A program made the position numbers and the translations under genes. Below are positions 23,105 to 36,569 of a stretch of 64,000 nt of DNA, piece by piece. How positions within the stretch are numbered: position 1 is the stretch's first letter; each line of letters opens with the position of its first letter. The DNA lies in NCBI GenBank assembly GCA_940671915.1, contig CALNVZ010003425.1, forward strand, positions 38,325,528-38,389,527, read 5' to 3'. The notes beneath the pieces are model-generated. The model worked only from the letters and a program-made list of their open reading frames with translations. It had not been told where the DNA came from and did no database searches. This stretch comes from Paracentrotus lividus (Eukaryota; Echinodermata; Echinoidea; Camarodonta; Echinidae).

Positions 23105-23209
23105 NNNNNNNNNNNNNNNNNNNNNNNNNNNNNNNNNNNNNNNNNNNNNNNNNNNNNNNNNNNNNNNNNNNNNNNNNNNNNNNNNNNNNNNNNNNNNNNN
23201 NNNNNNNNN
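23105..23209. other. Assembly gap (105 N)
   Basis: A run of N between the forward-oriented minisatellite on the left and reverse-oriented units on the right. The true length and content are unknown. Confidence 0.99.
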
Positions 23210-23453
23210 AAGGTACACCTAATTTTTTCCCCGTCACAACGGGCGAGCAAAAAGGCACTTCGGCCGTCATACATCAGCCGTAGGGGTTGGCTTAAGGGGG
23301 GTCAAAAGCGGTATTAACTGTCCTTCATTCCTTTTACTTTTTCCTTTTTTTTTCTCAATCTGGCTCCCTTTGTTTTAAGGTCGGTTTGCCCCCCCCCCCC
23401 TCCTTCTCATAAGCAATTTGGCGACCTCGGCTAAGAACACAGGAGACTAATCA

Positions 23454-23660
23454 TCAACATATACTTGTAGACCAAATGCCTTGATAGACCAATTATGTGA
23501 CCAAAGTCCTATAGAGCCATCTGGTTGCCTGACTAAACCCTAGTTAGACCAATTGGTGTGACCAAACCCTATTCACAATCTGGTTGTGGACCAAGCTAGT
23601 AGACCCAATTATATGGACCAAATGCCTAGTTGAACAAATGTTGATCAAACGCCTAGTAGA
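23454..23660. repeat. Inverted, degenerate copies of the TTGGTC minisatellite
   Basis: Units such as TAGACCAATTATGTGACCAA are reverse complements of the units at 22480-22935. They are shorter and more diverged. Confidence 0.75.
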
Positions 23661-23741
23661 CCAATTTGATATATATATGTAGCCTAGGTAGCTTAATAAA
23701 TATCATGACTCAAATGTTCTTTTATTCCAACTACACATTGT

Positions 23742-23910
23742 ACTACTACTAATCTTCACTCTCTCTTCACTTCATTATCTTCTACTACTTAACTACTATA
23801 TACTACTTACTTCATACTACTACTACCTACACTACTACACTACTCTACTACTACTATACTACTACTACTGCTGCTGCTGCTACTACTACTTTTACTACTT
23901 CTACTACTAA
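23742..23910. repeat. (TAC)n-rich low-complexity tract
   Basis: Imperfect CTA/TAC triplets with an embedded (CTG)4 block near 23869. Confidence 0.85.
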
Positions 23911-24469
23911 ATATTGTTAAGATGTTTACTACCAATATTTATGTGTCTGCTAGTATACTGCTACTAATTATTCTGCTAGTATGAATGGTTATACTCGAAC
24001 AATAAAACTATTGCTATCATTAATAATGTATAATTATGTATTTGGGTTTTTATAATTTACTTTAAATCGATTATATATAATATTATATTAATATATGTCC
24101 ATGTATGTAAAATAGAGATTGACACTATTTGATTATTAGAAAATGTTGAGTAAAGGTTTGTGATTGCTGTACAAAAGAAAACAAAGTCGAGTCATCCTTC
24201 TTGTTTTATATTTATTTTCAGAGAATGAATCAGCCTTTACCAATGATTGCTAACTACTACTTGAATAAGATACTATGACTAATAAAATATTTAGTTAAAT
24301 AATTATAAATCCCTTCAATCTGAATGAAACATATACGCCATGTAACTAAGATTTATGGCACCTCCTACAATATTAAAATCCACCCCTAATTTGTACGTAA
24401 ATATTTATAATTGAAGTCCCTCCCACTCACAATAATAACATTGCTGAATTTTTAGTCGTCTCGCCATAT

Positions 24470-24496
24470 CTCTCTCTATCTCTCTCTCTCTCTTGC

Positions 24497-24536
<40 letters not shown>

Positions 24537-24545
24537 ACTCTCTCT
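24470..24545. repeat. (CT)n microsatellite
   Basis: An interrupted CT/TCTA dinucleotide tract. Confidence 0.9.
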
Positions 24546-25376
24546 CTTCCATTATATTTCTCTTCATCTGAATTGTATGTACTAAACCATTGTACATGTG
24601 AGTTCTAGAAAGTTGTCTTGTTAAATTGGTGTAATTTCATTTAGAGTTTAACATTGCTATAAACAAAAATCGTTTTACTGCAATGTTGTTAAACTATTCA
24701 TTCTAGTCACACGCCCTCAACTGTCTGATAAAGCGGTGTTATGACATGCGCTGTATTATGGCAAGCAAACTCATAAAATTAAAAAAGGGAGTTTTTATCA
24801 AACCAAGAGCTACGTGTAGAAAGAAAACATTTTTAGTTAAAAGGTATGTATGTATGGTTCTTTACGATTCGCAAGATTCAATAATATCGAATTTTTAAAG
24901 TGTTAGCAGTAAAGGAAAGTAAATAATAAAAACCTTGAAAGTATTAAAGCCAATACGAACTAGCAGCCTTGTTTAGCACCACCTCAAGTCCTCAACTAGT
25001 CAAATCTGCCCTGGTTCCTCACCCATAATGCAACATTCTGAGCAGTGTAGTCTTGAAATATAGACCCATTTAAGTGATAACACACTAATTCACCACTCAA
25101 TACATTCATACCGCAATAATTATGTTACCAAGAAGCAAAATAAATACTTTTCACCTCAAAACATTTTAGTTTCCCTATACAAATAAAATCATAGGCTAAT
25201 TTATGCACTTCATTATTAGTATTTTATCTCACAAGGTATATTTTAAGACTAACTATTTATAACACACAGTCAATGGTAGGCTTGCTCAGTTCGCTCTCGC
25301 TGGAATGTGAACTTTTCAATTTTCCATCTAGAGTTAGCAAATTGTAAATTTATTTGCTCATCCTTTTGACATAATA

Positions 25377-26006
25377 CCGAGTGAGTCAGAAAAAACTAAA
25401 CACCTAGAAAATTGTAATTAAAAAGAAACCCAATTTATGAAATCCAAATTATTATACATATTCTGAAAGAGCAACTTCTCCCGCATCTTCTGGTACCATT
25501 TTTGCACGCTTGGATAAACACGGCGCGTTGTTTGCGATCATGTAAATTTCGAATTGTGCAGAAAGTGGAGGTAAACTCAAAATAACAAAGGCTAACAAAA
25601 AAAGCAAGTTCATCGTGATTACAACAGCATAACTTTTTAAAGAAAATGTTTTGAGCAGAATAACTTGGCAGGGGTGTAGTTACTATCGACTAAATCCTGT
25701 GTGAAAATGAGATAAATCTGTAGAGTCAAGCATGAGTGAGCACAAGTCAAAGACAAAATAATCACTTTTCAAAAGTAATATGATGCCTTTTCAGGTCTGT
25801 AAGTGTCCATTTACTCGTTCATGTGTGCTCACTCATGGATTACCTGATAAAGTAATATTATTTTTACACATAATCTAGTCCATCGGTGTAACAACACATC
25901 TTTGTCAAGTTATTTGGCTCAAAACCCTTTTTTTTAAATAATATGTATAATAATCTGGATATTATGTTCATTTTTTAGGTGTTTAGTGTTTTTCTGACTC
26001 ACTCAG
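25377..26006. mobile_element. Foldback MITE with TA target duplication (630 bp)
   Basis: It begins CCGAGTGAGTCAGAAAAAAC and ends GTTTTTCTGACTCACTCAG. TA flanks both sides (25375-25376 and 26007-26008). Complementarity continues inward with interruptions, for example TTATTATACATATT and ATGAGTGAGCACA against their complements, almost to the centre near 25780. There is no transposase frame. Probably a mariner-type non-autonomous element. Confidence 0.85.
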
Positions 26007-26020
26007 TAGAAGTACTATCT

Positions 26021-26260
26021 AGTCACTCCATCATGACAGGGATTCACGTGATGAGTTACGTATAAAACGTCTCAGGGTGAACTTGTCATGACCTTTAAAT
26101 GGAATACAATAATTTATATCTCACATTTATTGTGCTGTTCTCTCCCCAATTTTACCCAAAACTATTAGCATTGGTTAATAAAGATCGCAATTAAAATTTG
26201 ATTTTATAATATACACTCAACATATGTGAAAGTCACTCCGTTTTGAAAGGGATTTCAAGT
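26021..26260. repeat. Two isolated monomers resembling the 35-bp minisatellite unit
   Basis: At 26021-26052 the sequence AGTCACTCCATCATGACA, then GGGATTCACGTGAT, matches the 45512-46480 unit at most positions. A weaker match starts at 26231 (AGTCACTCCG, then GGGATTTCAAGTG). They lie just right of the 630-bp MITE. Confidence 0.55.
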
Positions 26261-26299
26261 GTAAAACTTTAAAACCTTAGGATAGGAGACCTACAAATT

Positions 26300-27830
26300 T
26301 ATTTTTCGAAGGAAGATTTTGGGAGGTTACTGAGACCGTGGTCTCAACCTTAATCAACGATTAACTGATTGATACATTGGGATGAAATGGCGTAATGAAT
26401 TACAGAAGGCGATCAATTTCCTGTCCACCTACCCCAGATGGGCTTAATAATAGTGAAGACACCCATGCACCTCGATCCGGCTTTACACACCAGGTTTATT
26501 TTGGGTTTCGCCATATCCGAAGCTACTTAAATCTATATTTAGGAGTCTGAGGTTGTCTTGTTTGACGTAGGTAGATACTATTAAAAGCTGACATAAATCC
26601 CTATCGGCTGGGCTGTGTCATCATCTGATATGTCCAGGTGTAGCTACATAGTATCGAGAGGTTTGGTATGACCTGCCTCCAAGTTAGCGACTTCTTTGTT
26701 CGTATACTCCTCTGCTCATTGGTTATGTTATGAACATGTTCATGAGAATCACCAAATAGTCAGATTACTCAAGGTCTAGATCTAAAGCTTCATTGCTGCG
26801 ACGTATAGCTTGAAAATATGTCAAAATTGTTATCCTGGAATTTTCAACAACAAAAAATGGGCGACATTAATATACTGAAAACCCTGATGTATATAAACAA
26901 ATCATTATTTTACTCTATCCACAAACACTTTTTAATGATGAATCAAGCAGTTTAACTTTCCAAATGATGCTTAATAAAATTGCTTTTGTGTTCTCAAATT
27001 ATCCAGTACCATTTCACCGATCTCACCAGCGCAGCGCTCTCATCTCATTCTAAACATGCTAAACCCAGTAACACATAGCTTTGCGATTGATAGCAACTTG
27101 CCTTGCGAATGATATCAATCACAATTGTGTACATAAGAAATAGGATATGTGACTTGCAATCGATAGATCAACGACAATTCTCCGTGTTAATGGACCCTAG
27201 GCTGTCTTCGCCAATAGTTCGCATTAAAACATAAATGGAGAGTTTTCATAGTTTTCATATCTTCAGAATATTCCTACTTGAATATTTAAATCAAATATCA
27301 AAAATGTTTTTTTCTTTTATTATGAAGCACGTTTTCAATACAAACAAATTGTGATACTTAAATTAAACAAAGGTTTTTGAACAAATTATAAAAGTAAATT
27401 TAAGGAGTGAATTGCTTCTTTTTATATACACAAGGAATACAGAATTATACAAAAATTTGTACGCTGTTGTTTTTTTTTTATTGTGACAAGATTTTACAGC
27501 GAGAAAGTTCCTTTTTTTAAGATACTCGAGGATAACTTAAGTATTTGTTCAGATGCTGTAAATTCATCTTAAATGAAAACAAAATGTGTCCATTCAGTTA
27601 ACCTAAAATAGAGTACAAAGGTTTGGAAAACAAATTTCTAAAAGCCTGCTTTGATCATCTGTCCATCTCTTTAAAAAGGGTTTTGACGAAATTACTAGCC
27701 TGTAAATCTTTCGTATTTATTGCCTAAATTTGGAAGTATTGTCTTTGAAGTCTCGGTGTAATAAGGGAGTGAAATAAGGGAGTCTGTTTTGTAAATGCTA
27801 TTTTAAAACAGATAGATCATTTCTGTCGTA
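26300..27830. other. Intergenic stretch, nothing recognised
   Basis: AT-rich with no exon-like segment. A small near-palindrome, TGAGACCGTGGTCTCA, occurs near 26334. Confidence 0.4.
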
Positions 27831-27832
27831 TT

Positions 27833-28545
27833 ATGAATTTCAACAGAAGTTTAATGTGCAAACAAACTTTCTTCAATATTATGGCTTGTGTATTAAATGC
27901 AATTAGATCAGATTTTGATAAAAAATACTATACCGAAAGTAATGGAACCTACATGTATAATTCCCGAAGTATTGCAATTGATATTGAAAATGAAAAAGGG
28001 TGTTCACATATTTACCAAACATTTTTGAATAATAACATAAAAGAGTGCAAAAGTCTTACAAAATGGAAACATGATTTTAAACTTGAGGAAAAGAAAAGAA
28101 ATTTTTATTATCTGAGTCCATTTCAATAAACTATTGATATAAACATGAAATGGTTTCAATTTAAGATTTTGAATAGAATTCTATACGTGAAAGACATCTT
28201 GTTAAAACTAAACATAGTTGCAGATTATATGTACATTTTGTAAGAAAACAGAAGAAACTATAACGCATATATATATTTTGTACGTTTCCTTACTCAAATG
28301 GTATATGGTCAAACTTTTAATTATTGTTATCTAACCACAATATAACTATCAAGATTACAAACGAAAATAAACTATTTGGGTTTCAAGGACGAAATAACAA
28401 TGCTTTAAACTGTATAATGGTGGTCATAAGAAGGGAAATATATACAGCAAAGTGTAAAGACTGTTTGCCTGTTTTTGACAATATAGTCTCAGCTATAAAA
28501 TGTTACTACGATATGGAAAAGTATATTGCTAAAACAAACCTTTAA
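27833..28545 (+). pseudogene. LINE reverse-transcriptase C-terminal relic
   Basis: Three interrupted plus-strand segments follow in order. The first (to 28126) ends SLTKWKHDFKLE. The second (about 28145-28315) reads KWFQFKILNRILYVKDIL and, after a frameshift, CKKTEETITHIYIFC, the Cys/His block. The third (to 28545) reads NNALNCIMVVIRREIYTAKC, then PVFDNIVSAIKCYYDMEKYI. This is the block order at the C-terminus of non-LTR retrotransposon polymerases. Stops and a frameshift make it a dead fragment. It is not clear which family it belongs to. Confidence 0.65.
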
Positions 28546-28599
28546 AAAAGGAAGTTCTCAAAAAAAGATGTTTTCTTTTTACCAATTGCTTTTATTTAA

Positions 28600-30170
28600 T
28601 TTATATGAAATTATTTATGTTTAAGCATGAAGAGTTTGAGTACAGGGGGCGCTAGATCTACTTTTGTCACTTCTGAGAAAAGGGCATTTGTTTGCCAAAC
28701 GTTGTTCAGATGTCTGTGGGAAAGTGATATTTAAAAGCACACTTTGTAAAAATTGCTTTCTGGATTTAGGTTTCAACTTTTGTTCATAGACAGATACAAG
28801 TCTGAAACATGGTCAGGTATCACTAACTCAATTTTCATAAAAGGTGGATTTGGCATCAATTTTGGCGTCGAGCTCTTCACGTGTATTTAAAAATGTATTC
28901 AGATGTTTTCTTTCACAATTATATTACTTATTATTTATTGGCCATGTAATTTTGAATTGTCATTTGCAGTTATGAAATAAAGGAACCCTGTGGAAGGGGA
29001 AAATAAATTGGAAAAAAAATGTGGAAGCCTTGCAAGTTTGTTTCTCTTGATCTGCCATTGTTCACAATTAAAAACTCTAATTATGATTTTCCTCACTGTG
29101 TGTATCGTAACGAGTAGCCGTATTAATTAGGAGTTTGTCGTATCATACACAGGCGCAAATCCCTTCTTTCCGCAGTCCAAAAGTTGTCGATTCACTCGAC
29201 TCAGTATGGGAGTTGTGTTAATGTGATAGGCACCTAGCAATGTCTCTGGAGTCTGGCTGACATTATCAACAAGATCAAGACTCTTGTCTCTCGTCAGAGA
29301 ACTTCATGGGGGGAGTCTTTTGAAAACATCAACAACACCATGCAGTCAAGGGAGAAAGAGATCATGAACACTGCCTGATTCCATGCATATCTATGTATTT
29401 TTAAGGTCGAAATAAATTTGGGACTTCAAAAAGTATACGGTCTGAGGCATACTTCCTTAGAATTAAATACGGATAAGCCTTTCTTCCCTTTTGAATCACA
29501 TGAAAACGAACATGAGGAGTAGCCTGTATCCTTCATGATGGAATAGCAAGCACCCATATATAACGAGATCAAAATCGGGAAAATTATATTAAAGATATAT
29601 ACACAGAAGTCAACTGAGTTGTATGAATCATAAAAATGTTCTAACTATCAACTTAAGATATGTAGGGAAACTGTTATATTGTTGGGTTGTAGATATTTTT
29701 ATACATGTATGTTGGTTCAACGTTGTAAATATGAAATAAAAGAATAAGCTTTGATGACAAGTGAAAGTGAACTCATCTTGAATAGGGATAGATAGATGCA
29801 TGAACGCGTATCGAAAGTAAAATGATCAAAAATAATGTTCGACATTTATTTCCTTTTTGATAATGCAATCACTAATCATAATTTTTTATGACTCAATATG
29901 TAAATATTTCAAAACATATTGGCGTAACTTATTATATAATGTAAGAGCCTAATACTAGGAGTCCATATTACTCAAATTGGGTCTGATATCAAATATTGTA
30001 TTTAGATTTATGTATATACCAATTTTACAATCTAAGAGTGGAAGAATTTTAAATAGGAGCTTCCAACGTGCCCCGCCCTTAACTAAGTACATCCTTTTGT
30101 TGTTTTCATAATACACCGTATTTCGTAATACCGTATACCTTAACTCATTGAAAATGCTGTTGGACACTTA
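28600..30170. other. Intergenic stretch upstream of the 30-kb gene
   Basis: No exon or repeat array recognised. It contains the 5' flank of the secreted-protein gene that starts at 30237; TATAAT at 30178-30183 is a weak core-promoter candidate. Confidence 0.35.
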
Positions 30171-30236
30171 AAACACGTATAATATTTTCATCTGTGTTTC
30201 AAGATCTTTATTTGAGGAGTTTTAATATAAACAGCA

Positions 30237-33200
30237 ATGGGAAGTCAAATTGTGTTGTATTGCGTCTTGACGTTGGTTCTCTGTGTGTTCGCCACCTGTA
30301 GTAAGTACTGTACCCCATCACAACCAATCTTATTTTTACGGTTTATTTTACTAATAGTAATACGTGATCTATGTTGTCATTCATTATGATGATGTATTTG
30401 AGGCATTACACTTTGTATGCGAAAGTATTTTTGAAGAAGATTATCACAAAAAAGCCCACTGTAATAAAGTGCTCTTTAATGGCCCTTAAAGACAAGTATT
30501 AACCACATGAATTAGTTGTATGTAGTCCCGTGCAGGCATTCATGTGTACATCTGACTATCAACGATATTAAGTTAATTTTTTATCATCTTGGTAATTCCC
30601 CAAACACTCTGAGATATTTTCTTCCAAAATTTTCATCTCGCGTCCACAACAGGAATTCCCCTTTTCACCCAACAAAGCAAAATGCATGCCTTTCATGATT
30701 TGTTAGTTCTATTTTTATTTTTCTCGATCATTTCATTATTCTTTTACCTAAATGTATGTTATTAAATAGCAAACCCTTTTAAATGACCGAGTTGAGACAC
30801 ACTACCAAGGCTTGTGTTAACTTTTGTGTGCACGTGATTTGAAGCCAGATATGTCTCAATTATTTGTTTAGGCCGTTGCTACCTAATTGTAGACACGAGA
30901 TAAAAGAAACATACGCAGGACTACAACCATAAAAGGACTACCTTATGACGTCAAATGTTCTTGTTGAAAGATTGTTAGATCAATGATTCGGATATTTACG
31001 TAATTATGCGACCTCCATATTAATTCGCCAATTAATCAAAAGTTTGCGCAATTTCCATCAACAAATGAGCGTATCTTAACTGTTCATTCCATATGGATTT
31101 TTGCTAAATACTTCATTATTTTATTAAATTTGATTAATATTTTATAGTGAAATGTAAAGTGTTGTGTCTCTAGTTATCGGCGTGTGCCGCATACAACACT
31201 GTCCAAAAGAAAGAAAAAACATGAGGGGCCAACAATTAGAACCACCAAATGTATCTTCTGATTTAGTTTTATTTTATTCTATTTGTTTATTTTTAAGTCG
31301 CCATGATCACGGGATGAATATTGTTATAGGAATCCCAGAAGTCGTTTAAAGTTCACGTGTATAGATATTGCGTGTTTTAATCATGTCGCCTGTCCTTTTC
31401 GCTGCTATGACGCGTATGTCATACCCATATCAAATTACCGTGACTCAGCTAACAAGGGAGGAGCAGCTAACATATCACTTTCCCTTTAATTAAGGTTGAT
31501 GTTGCAATCACTTACTTTTCTTTTCTTTATCTTTTAATTTTTAATGGATTGATATTTATTAATTTCCATGCAAAAGGAGTAGTCGTTATGTTTTTGCATT
31601 TATATGATAAAAAGATACAGAGGTCTCTGCATATTAACAACTGTCATTAAAAACAAATACAAAGTAAAACAAAACAAAACAAAAAATGGGCCATTCCACT
31701 GTCGGGATGACATTTGTTGTTTTCTTATTTTTGCCTTATTTCAAATTCGGGTTTATTTTGGGCTTTAAACTTTTCTAAAATTATTATTACTTTGGGGATA
31801 CAGATTAAGTTTGATTTTAACTTTAAGTTTAACTTGTATGTCTTTTCAGAGAATCCGAACTATGCATATAATTGAAGCACGTGGAAATTCACACAACATT
31901 TTTTTAGACTGACAGAAAACTGTGATTTCTTTTGTAATTTGGAGTCTAAGGGCCCCCAACCCCCCCCCCAAAAAAAAAAAAACCAAACAAACAAACAAAC
32001 AAAACAAAACAAAACAAAACAAAAACAAAAAACGTAAGCCAATAGGAGGCTTTGAATATAAAAGTGCAAATTGTTCATTTTCTTATTCTTCCTCCTCTTT
32101 GGGGGTGGTTTTTATTTTCCTTGACATATTTTGGTAGTTCGTTTTACGTGCTCATTTTTACGTCAGCCGCTCAGCAATTATTATTATATTCATGGTCATA
32201 AGTTTTGTTGTTGTTACTAAATGCCGTAAACTACATCATATCCCTCAATCATTTAAGAGGTAGCAGCAGATTGATTTTTTTTTACGCTTTTTTTTTTCTT
32301 ATTGACGTATCTCGTTTCATTTTCTTCCTACATTTAAAACCAACCTTGTCTTAATATATTCCATGGTTAGTCCATTAGTCACGATGGTTTAGTGACTGAA
32401 ATAGCAAGGAACCTAATTCAATTGGTATGAACAATCTGATACGCCCTCGCAGTGTCTTCATATGGCTTATTTTATAAACACCTGACGTTGTCAGTATTAT
32501 AATATTATGTTCTATGTATTTATGCTTACCATCCCTGCAATTACATTTTAAAGAATCAATAAAATAGGAAGCACTTTAAAATGTGTTTTATTACCGTCGC
32601 AACTTCATACATGAAAGAATTTTCATTAAAACTCTTTTCTCCTATTCCCCCCCCCCTCAAAATTCGAATTGTGTGAACAATCTGATACGCCCTCGCAGTG
32701 TCTTCATATGGTTTATAAGCACCTGACGTTGTCAGTATTATAATATTTTATCGTGTTCTATATGTTTATGCTTACCATCCCTGCAATTACATTTTAAAGA
32801 ATAGATAAAACAGGAAGCAAAATGTAAAATGTGTTTTATTACCGTCGCAACTCCATACATGAAAGTATTTTCATTAAAACTATTTTCTCCTATTTCCCCC
32901 AAAATTCGAATTGTGTCAAATGTACAGTTACTGTGTAATTAAGGATCAAAATCAGATAATAAACTTTTCATTCGTTGCATCCAACAGGCAGTGCATCTTA
33001 CTCTACTGGGAAATCCAGGCATTTCAAGAAGAATATCACTGCGGCACAACAGTTCAGACCTTTAAGGATATCAAATGCTAAAACCGGATTACGGTTAGCC
33101 GATCTAGCAGGACCGGTCGATGATGACAACGAATATTTGACGCACATCATTAAAGCACTAACCTCAAAAAGCAGACAAAGGCGAGATAGCAGTCAAGAAT

Positions 33201-33430
33201 CGGATGCAGAATCCGAAGTCGAATCCGAGTCCGAATCCGAATCGGCATCCACATCCGAATCCGAATCTGAAGTTGAATCCGAGATGGAGCTGGAGGCGAG
33301 TCTCCTCACAAACGGTGCGACGTCAGGATTTCAACAACATGTGATAGTTTGGAGGACGAACTTGGGATCTCTAGAGAACATAGTTATGGCTACCTCTTTT
33401 GCGTTATACAGATTGTTAAAGCCATGTTGA
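30237..33430 (+). CDS. Small secreted Ser/Glu-rich acidic protein (two exons)
   Basis: Exon 1 is 30237-30300 (ATG to a GTAAGT donor) and exon 2 is 32988-33430 after an AACAG acceptor. The phase-1 join creates AGC (Ser) and a 168-residue product. Residues 1-21 (MGSQIVLYCVLTLVLCVFAT) form a clear signal peptide. The mature part starts basic (TGKSRHFKKN), has a furin-like RQRR at about 107-110 and then an acidic Ser/Glu block of about 35 residues (ESEVESESESESAS and similar), ending in a non-acidic C-terminus LYRLLKPC. There is no transmembrane helix or known domain. I do not recognise it. The exon/phase plan equals that of P16 10 kb downstream, so a secreted matrix or phosphoprotein is a reasonable guess only. 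The intron is 2687 bp, and a 246-bp tandem duplication ends about 70 bp before exon 2. Confidence 0.7.
32428..32916. repeat. 246-bp tandem duplication at the intron 3' end
   Basis: Copy 1 is 32428-32673 and copy 2 is 32674-32916. They share GAACAATCTGATACGCCCTC, ACCTGACGTTGTCAGTATTA and TACCGTCGCAAC, and are mostly identical with small indels. Copy 2 ends about 70 bp before the exon 2 acceptor of the secreted acidic gene. Confidence 0.9.
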
Positions 33431-33699
33431 ATACGATTTCGAACGAACAAAACCAGACATTGAAGGAGAAATCCCTTTCAATTTTTTTCTTTTTATCTGA
33501 CAACAAAGAAATTGATTAAATTATTGAAATTCAGTATCTACGATGGACTTCTTGAAGAGGACCAATGCCACATCCACCATGTCCACCTATTTTGATAACT
33601 CTGATAAATAGACTGAACTTCACTGAAGCAAATGAGTAGGAACATTTTATATCAATTTTTACGTTAAATGTTTCAATCATATTGCATAGAATGAGTTTT

Positions 33700-36560
33700 T
33701 GTAACTAACGTTTCAATTTCCTGACAATAGCATGACATAATAAGTTAAGACCAACATGATATGAAGATCTATGAATTCTACATTATAAGATAAGTAGTTT
33801 TAAATGAAATTCTGAGCCAATATCTCAAAAAGATATCGCCCTTTTTAATTCTTTCGAGGCCAGACTACGAAATTTGTTCAAAGTCTCTTTTCGTAAACTA
33901 AAGATTTTCATTCAAAATTTTCTTTATTTTAGTTTTTATGGTGCATTAATTTTTAAAAACTTTAAATCTAGTTTTTTATTTGTATGTTATGTTTTTGTAT
34001 TTGTATGTTATGTTTACCGTTGCCATGGGCGTCATTTGAGCATAACGTCTCGTGATTATTCAACTTATTATCCCTGTACTTCAAACATAATTCCGAGGCT
34101 CTAATATAAGATTAAAAGGTCAAGTAAAATCCTCATGTTAATGATGAAAACAATTTTGAAGACGTAATGTATGCAGAATGATGCTTGAGATGATTTAACA
34201 GAGACCTTATGAATGTTTCCTTTTTTGTTTTTCTTTTTTTTTTTTTTTCTTCTTTTTTATTTACTTTTTCCCTACATGATTAATGCTTTAATTAAAAGGG
34301 TAATTGGATCCAAAATAAGTTACTTTTATCAAAGCAGACAATTATAGAAATAGATGCAAAAAGATTTTGAAGAAAATTATACTAAAATTATACAGCTTTG
34401 AATATCTTTATAATGCAACAAAAAATCTGATCGCCATATCACACTTGCAACACAGTCACAAAACCATGATGTCCATTTGTGTTCTATATTGTTTTAGCAT
34501 AATTTTCTTTCTTTTTTTATTATTATATTTTTGATTTTTTTTTTTTTTTTTTTTTTTTTTATGCTTTCCGTATTTTTCAATTTGTTTGTTTAAAAAACTT
34601 TCTTCTTCATAACTTTGCCAAAGTTAAATTGATTGAAATATCTTATTGCATCTATGCATTTTCATAAAGAGGAGTTGTATTGACATTTCAAAAGAAAAAT
34701 TATATTTTGCATAAAAATTTCAACATTTAAACGAATAATCTTCTTTCCTTACATAAACCCACCTTCAAACCTTTGTTTTTGCATTATAGGTGGGATGCTG
34801 ATTTTCATATTGTATAGCTGCAAAGCATGTTGCCATCAATTCAACTTAAAGCTATAAAGAAAACATTTACTTAACAAAATAAAGTGAACATTTATGATAA
34901 AACCAAACAGATCATATTTGGCAATTTGTGCTTCTATTACAGTTTCATGACTGTGTTGACTATTTGGTATAGCGATCAGAATTGTTTGGCTTTGTAAAGA
35001 TATTCATAACTTTCTAATTATTACTCTGCTTCTCTTTAAACTGTTTGATCTATTTCTCTAATTTGTGTGCTTTTGAATTTGAATCAGAACTTATTTTAGT
35101 TCCCGAGTTCCCTCTTAAACTTGAAGGAAATAAGAAAAATGTAAATTTGTCACCTTTTTAAATAACTTGTTCTTTGGTATTGTTTCCTATGTATTTTTAA
35201 ATAAGACAGATAGTAATCTATATCTACGATATACAACTATTTTCATCATCGCATATTATCATGATTGATGATAAATTTATTAGACTTGACTGGAGTCATA
35301 TGATTCAATTTAATCCTATCTCCACTAATAGCTCGAAAATAGATGCAGGTCCTATCAAGTTTAATTGTAAATGCAAAATGATATTGTCGTCTTACAATTG
35401 TCTTTGTTGTGTTTGCTTTGTTTTAGAACGAAAAAAAAAACTTTGTTCAATTAATGTCTTTTGAATCACTTCCTTTGTAAAGAACCAAAGTTTTAAACTA
35501 CAAAGGTTTTCTACGTGACCAGCTCAGAGATACACATCAAATAAATTATCATTATAATCTACCGTGTTAAGTCGGGAAGATTATCAGAATTTCATTTTCG
35601 GAATATGAGATTAATTCGACACCTTATACCAGTTATGAATTTTGTTTTTAATTTGTTCTGCCTGTTTATCTCATAATCTACAATGTGTCATTTGACTGTG
35701 CAATTTAAATAAAGAAAGTATTACGAAGTATAATTCCTGGCGTGTCCATTACATTAACTGTATCGTATACATTTCACTTTGGCCAATAAAGTGTAACAGA
35801 AACTTTATTTAGTTCAGCGAGAAAATGATGGAGGACGTTATCATGTAAGCTCTAATTATATCGTATTAAGCTCGTGTTTAGCTTTGAATTATAAACGACC
35901 ACTGATAAGTGCAGGTATGACACATACTGTTAATCACATCCACGCTATTTTGGATTTCCAAAAAAGTATTTAAAATCTGTAACTTCTTTATACAAGTGAA
36001 TACACTGATGCTAAAATAAGTTCATAAAATTCATGTGCTAAATTTGACTTCAATCGAGTTATAATCTCACTCGTAATAAGGTCACAATTTCATCAAATCT
36101 TTCATTAGTTTTCTTCTCTCACTCTCTCTAATCTTCATCTATCGTCGTCTTGTCTCGTTGACTCTTTCTTCTTCTCTCTTTCGCCTTGTCTCCTCCGGTT
36201 CAACCTTATCTCAGTCTCTCTCTCGTCCCTCTCTCTCTCCTGCTCTCTCTCTCTTCCCCTGCTCTTCGTCTACTCAGCTCTCTTCTCCAACTCTTCACGT
36301 ACTATCTGTCAAGTCCTTCCCACACTCTGCTTTATCTCTATTCTTTTTATTCTATCCATGTGTTGGGGAAACTGTTCAAGAAGACCGTCTCGGTTATTTT
36401 GTTACCAAAAGTTATTATTTTTTTTATTAGTTATAACAAGGATGAATTGGCAATTAATTTATATGAGTTTACTCCTAAATAACGTCTTTATTTTACATTT
36501 CACACAATCTTTTGAAGGGCAAATTATAAATTAAGCCTCATCTAATATTCTTCACAATTG
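33700..36560. other. AT-rich intergenic stretch
   Basis: No gene recognised. It holds long poly-T runs (near 34229 and 34534), AATAAA candidates at 35708 and 35786, and a CT-rich tract at about 36110-36300 that creates spurious Ser/Leu-rich frames. Confidence 0.4.
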
Positions 36561-36569
36561 TTGTCAATA

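Noticed and set aside
36158-36482. Ser/Leu-rich frames
   Set aside because: Produced by a CT-rich microsatellite; no splice sites or domain.
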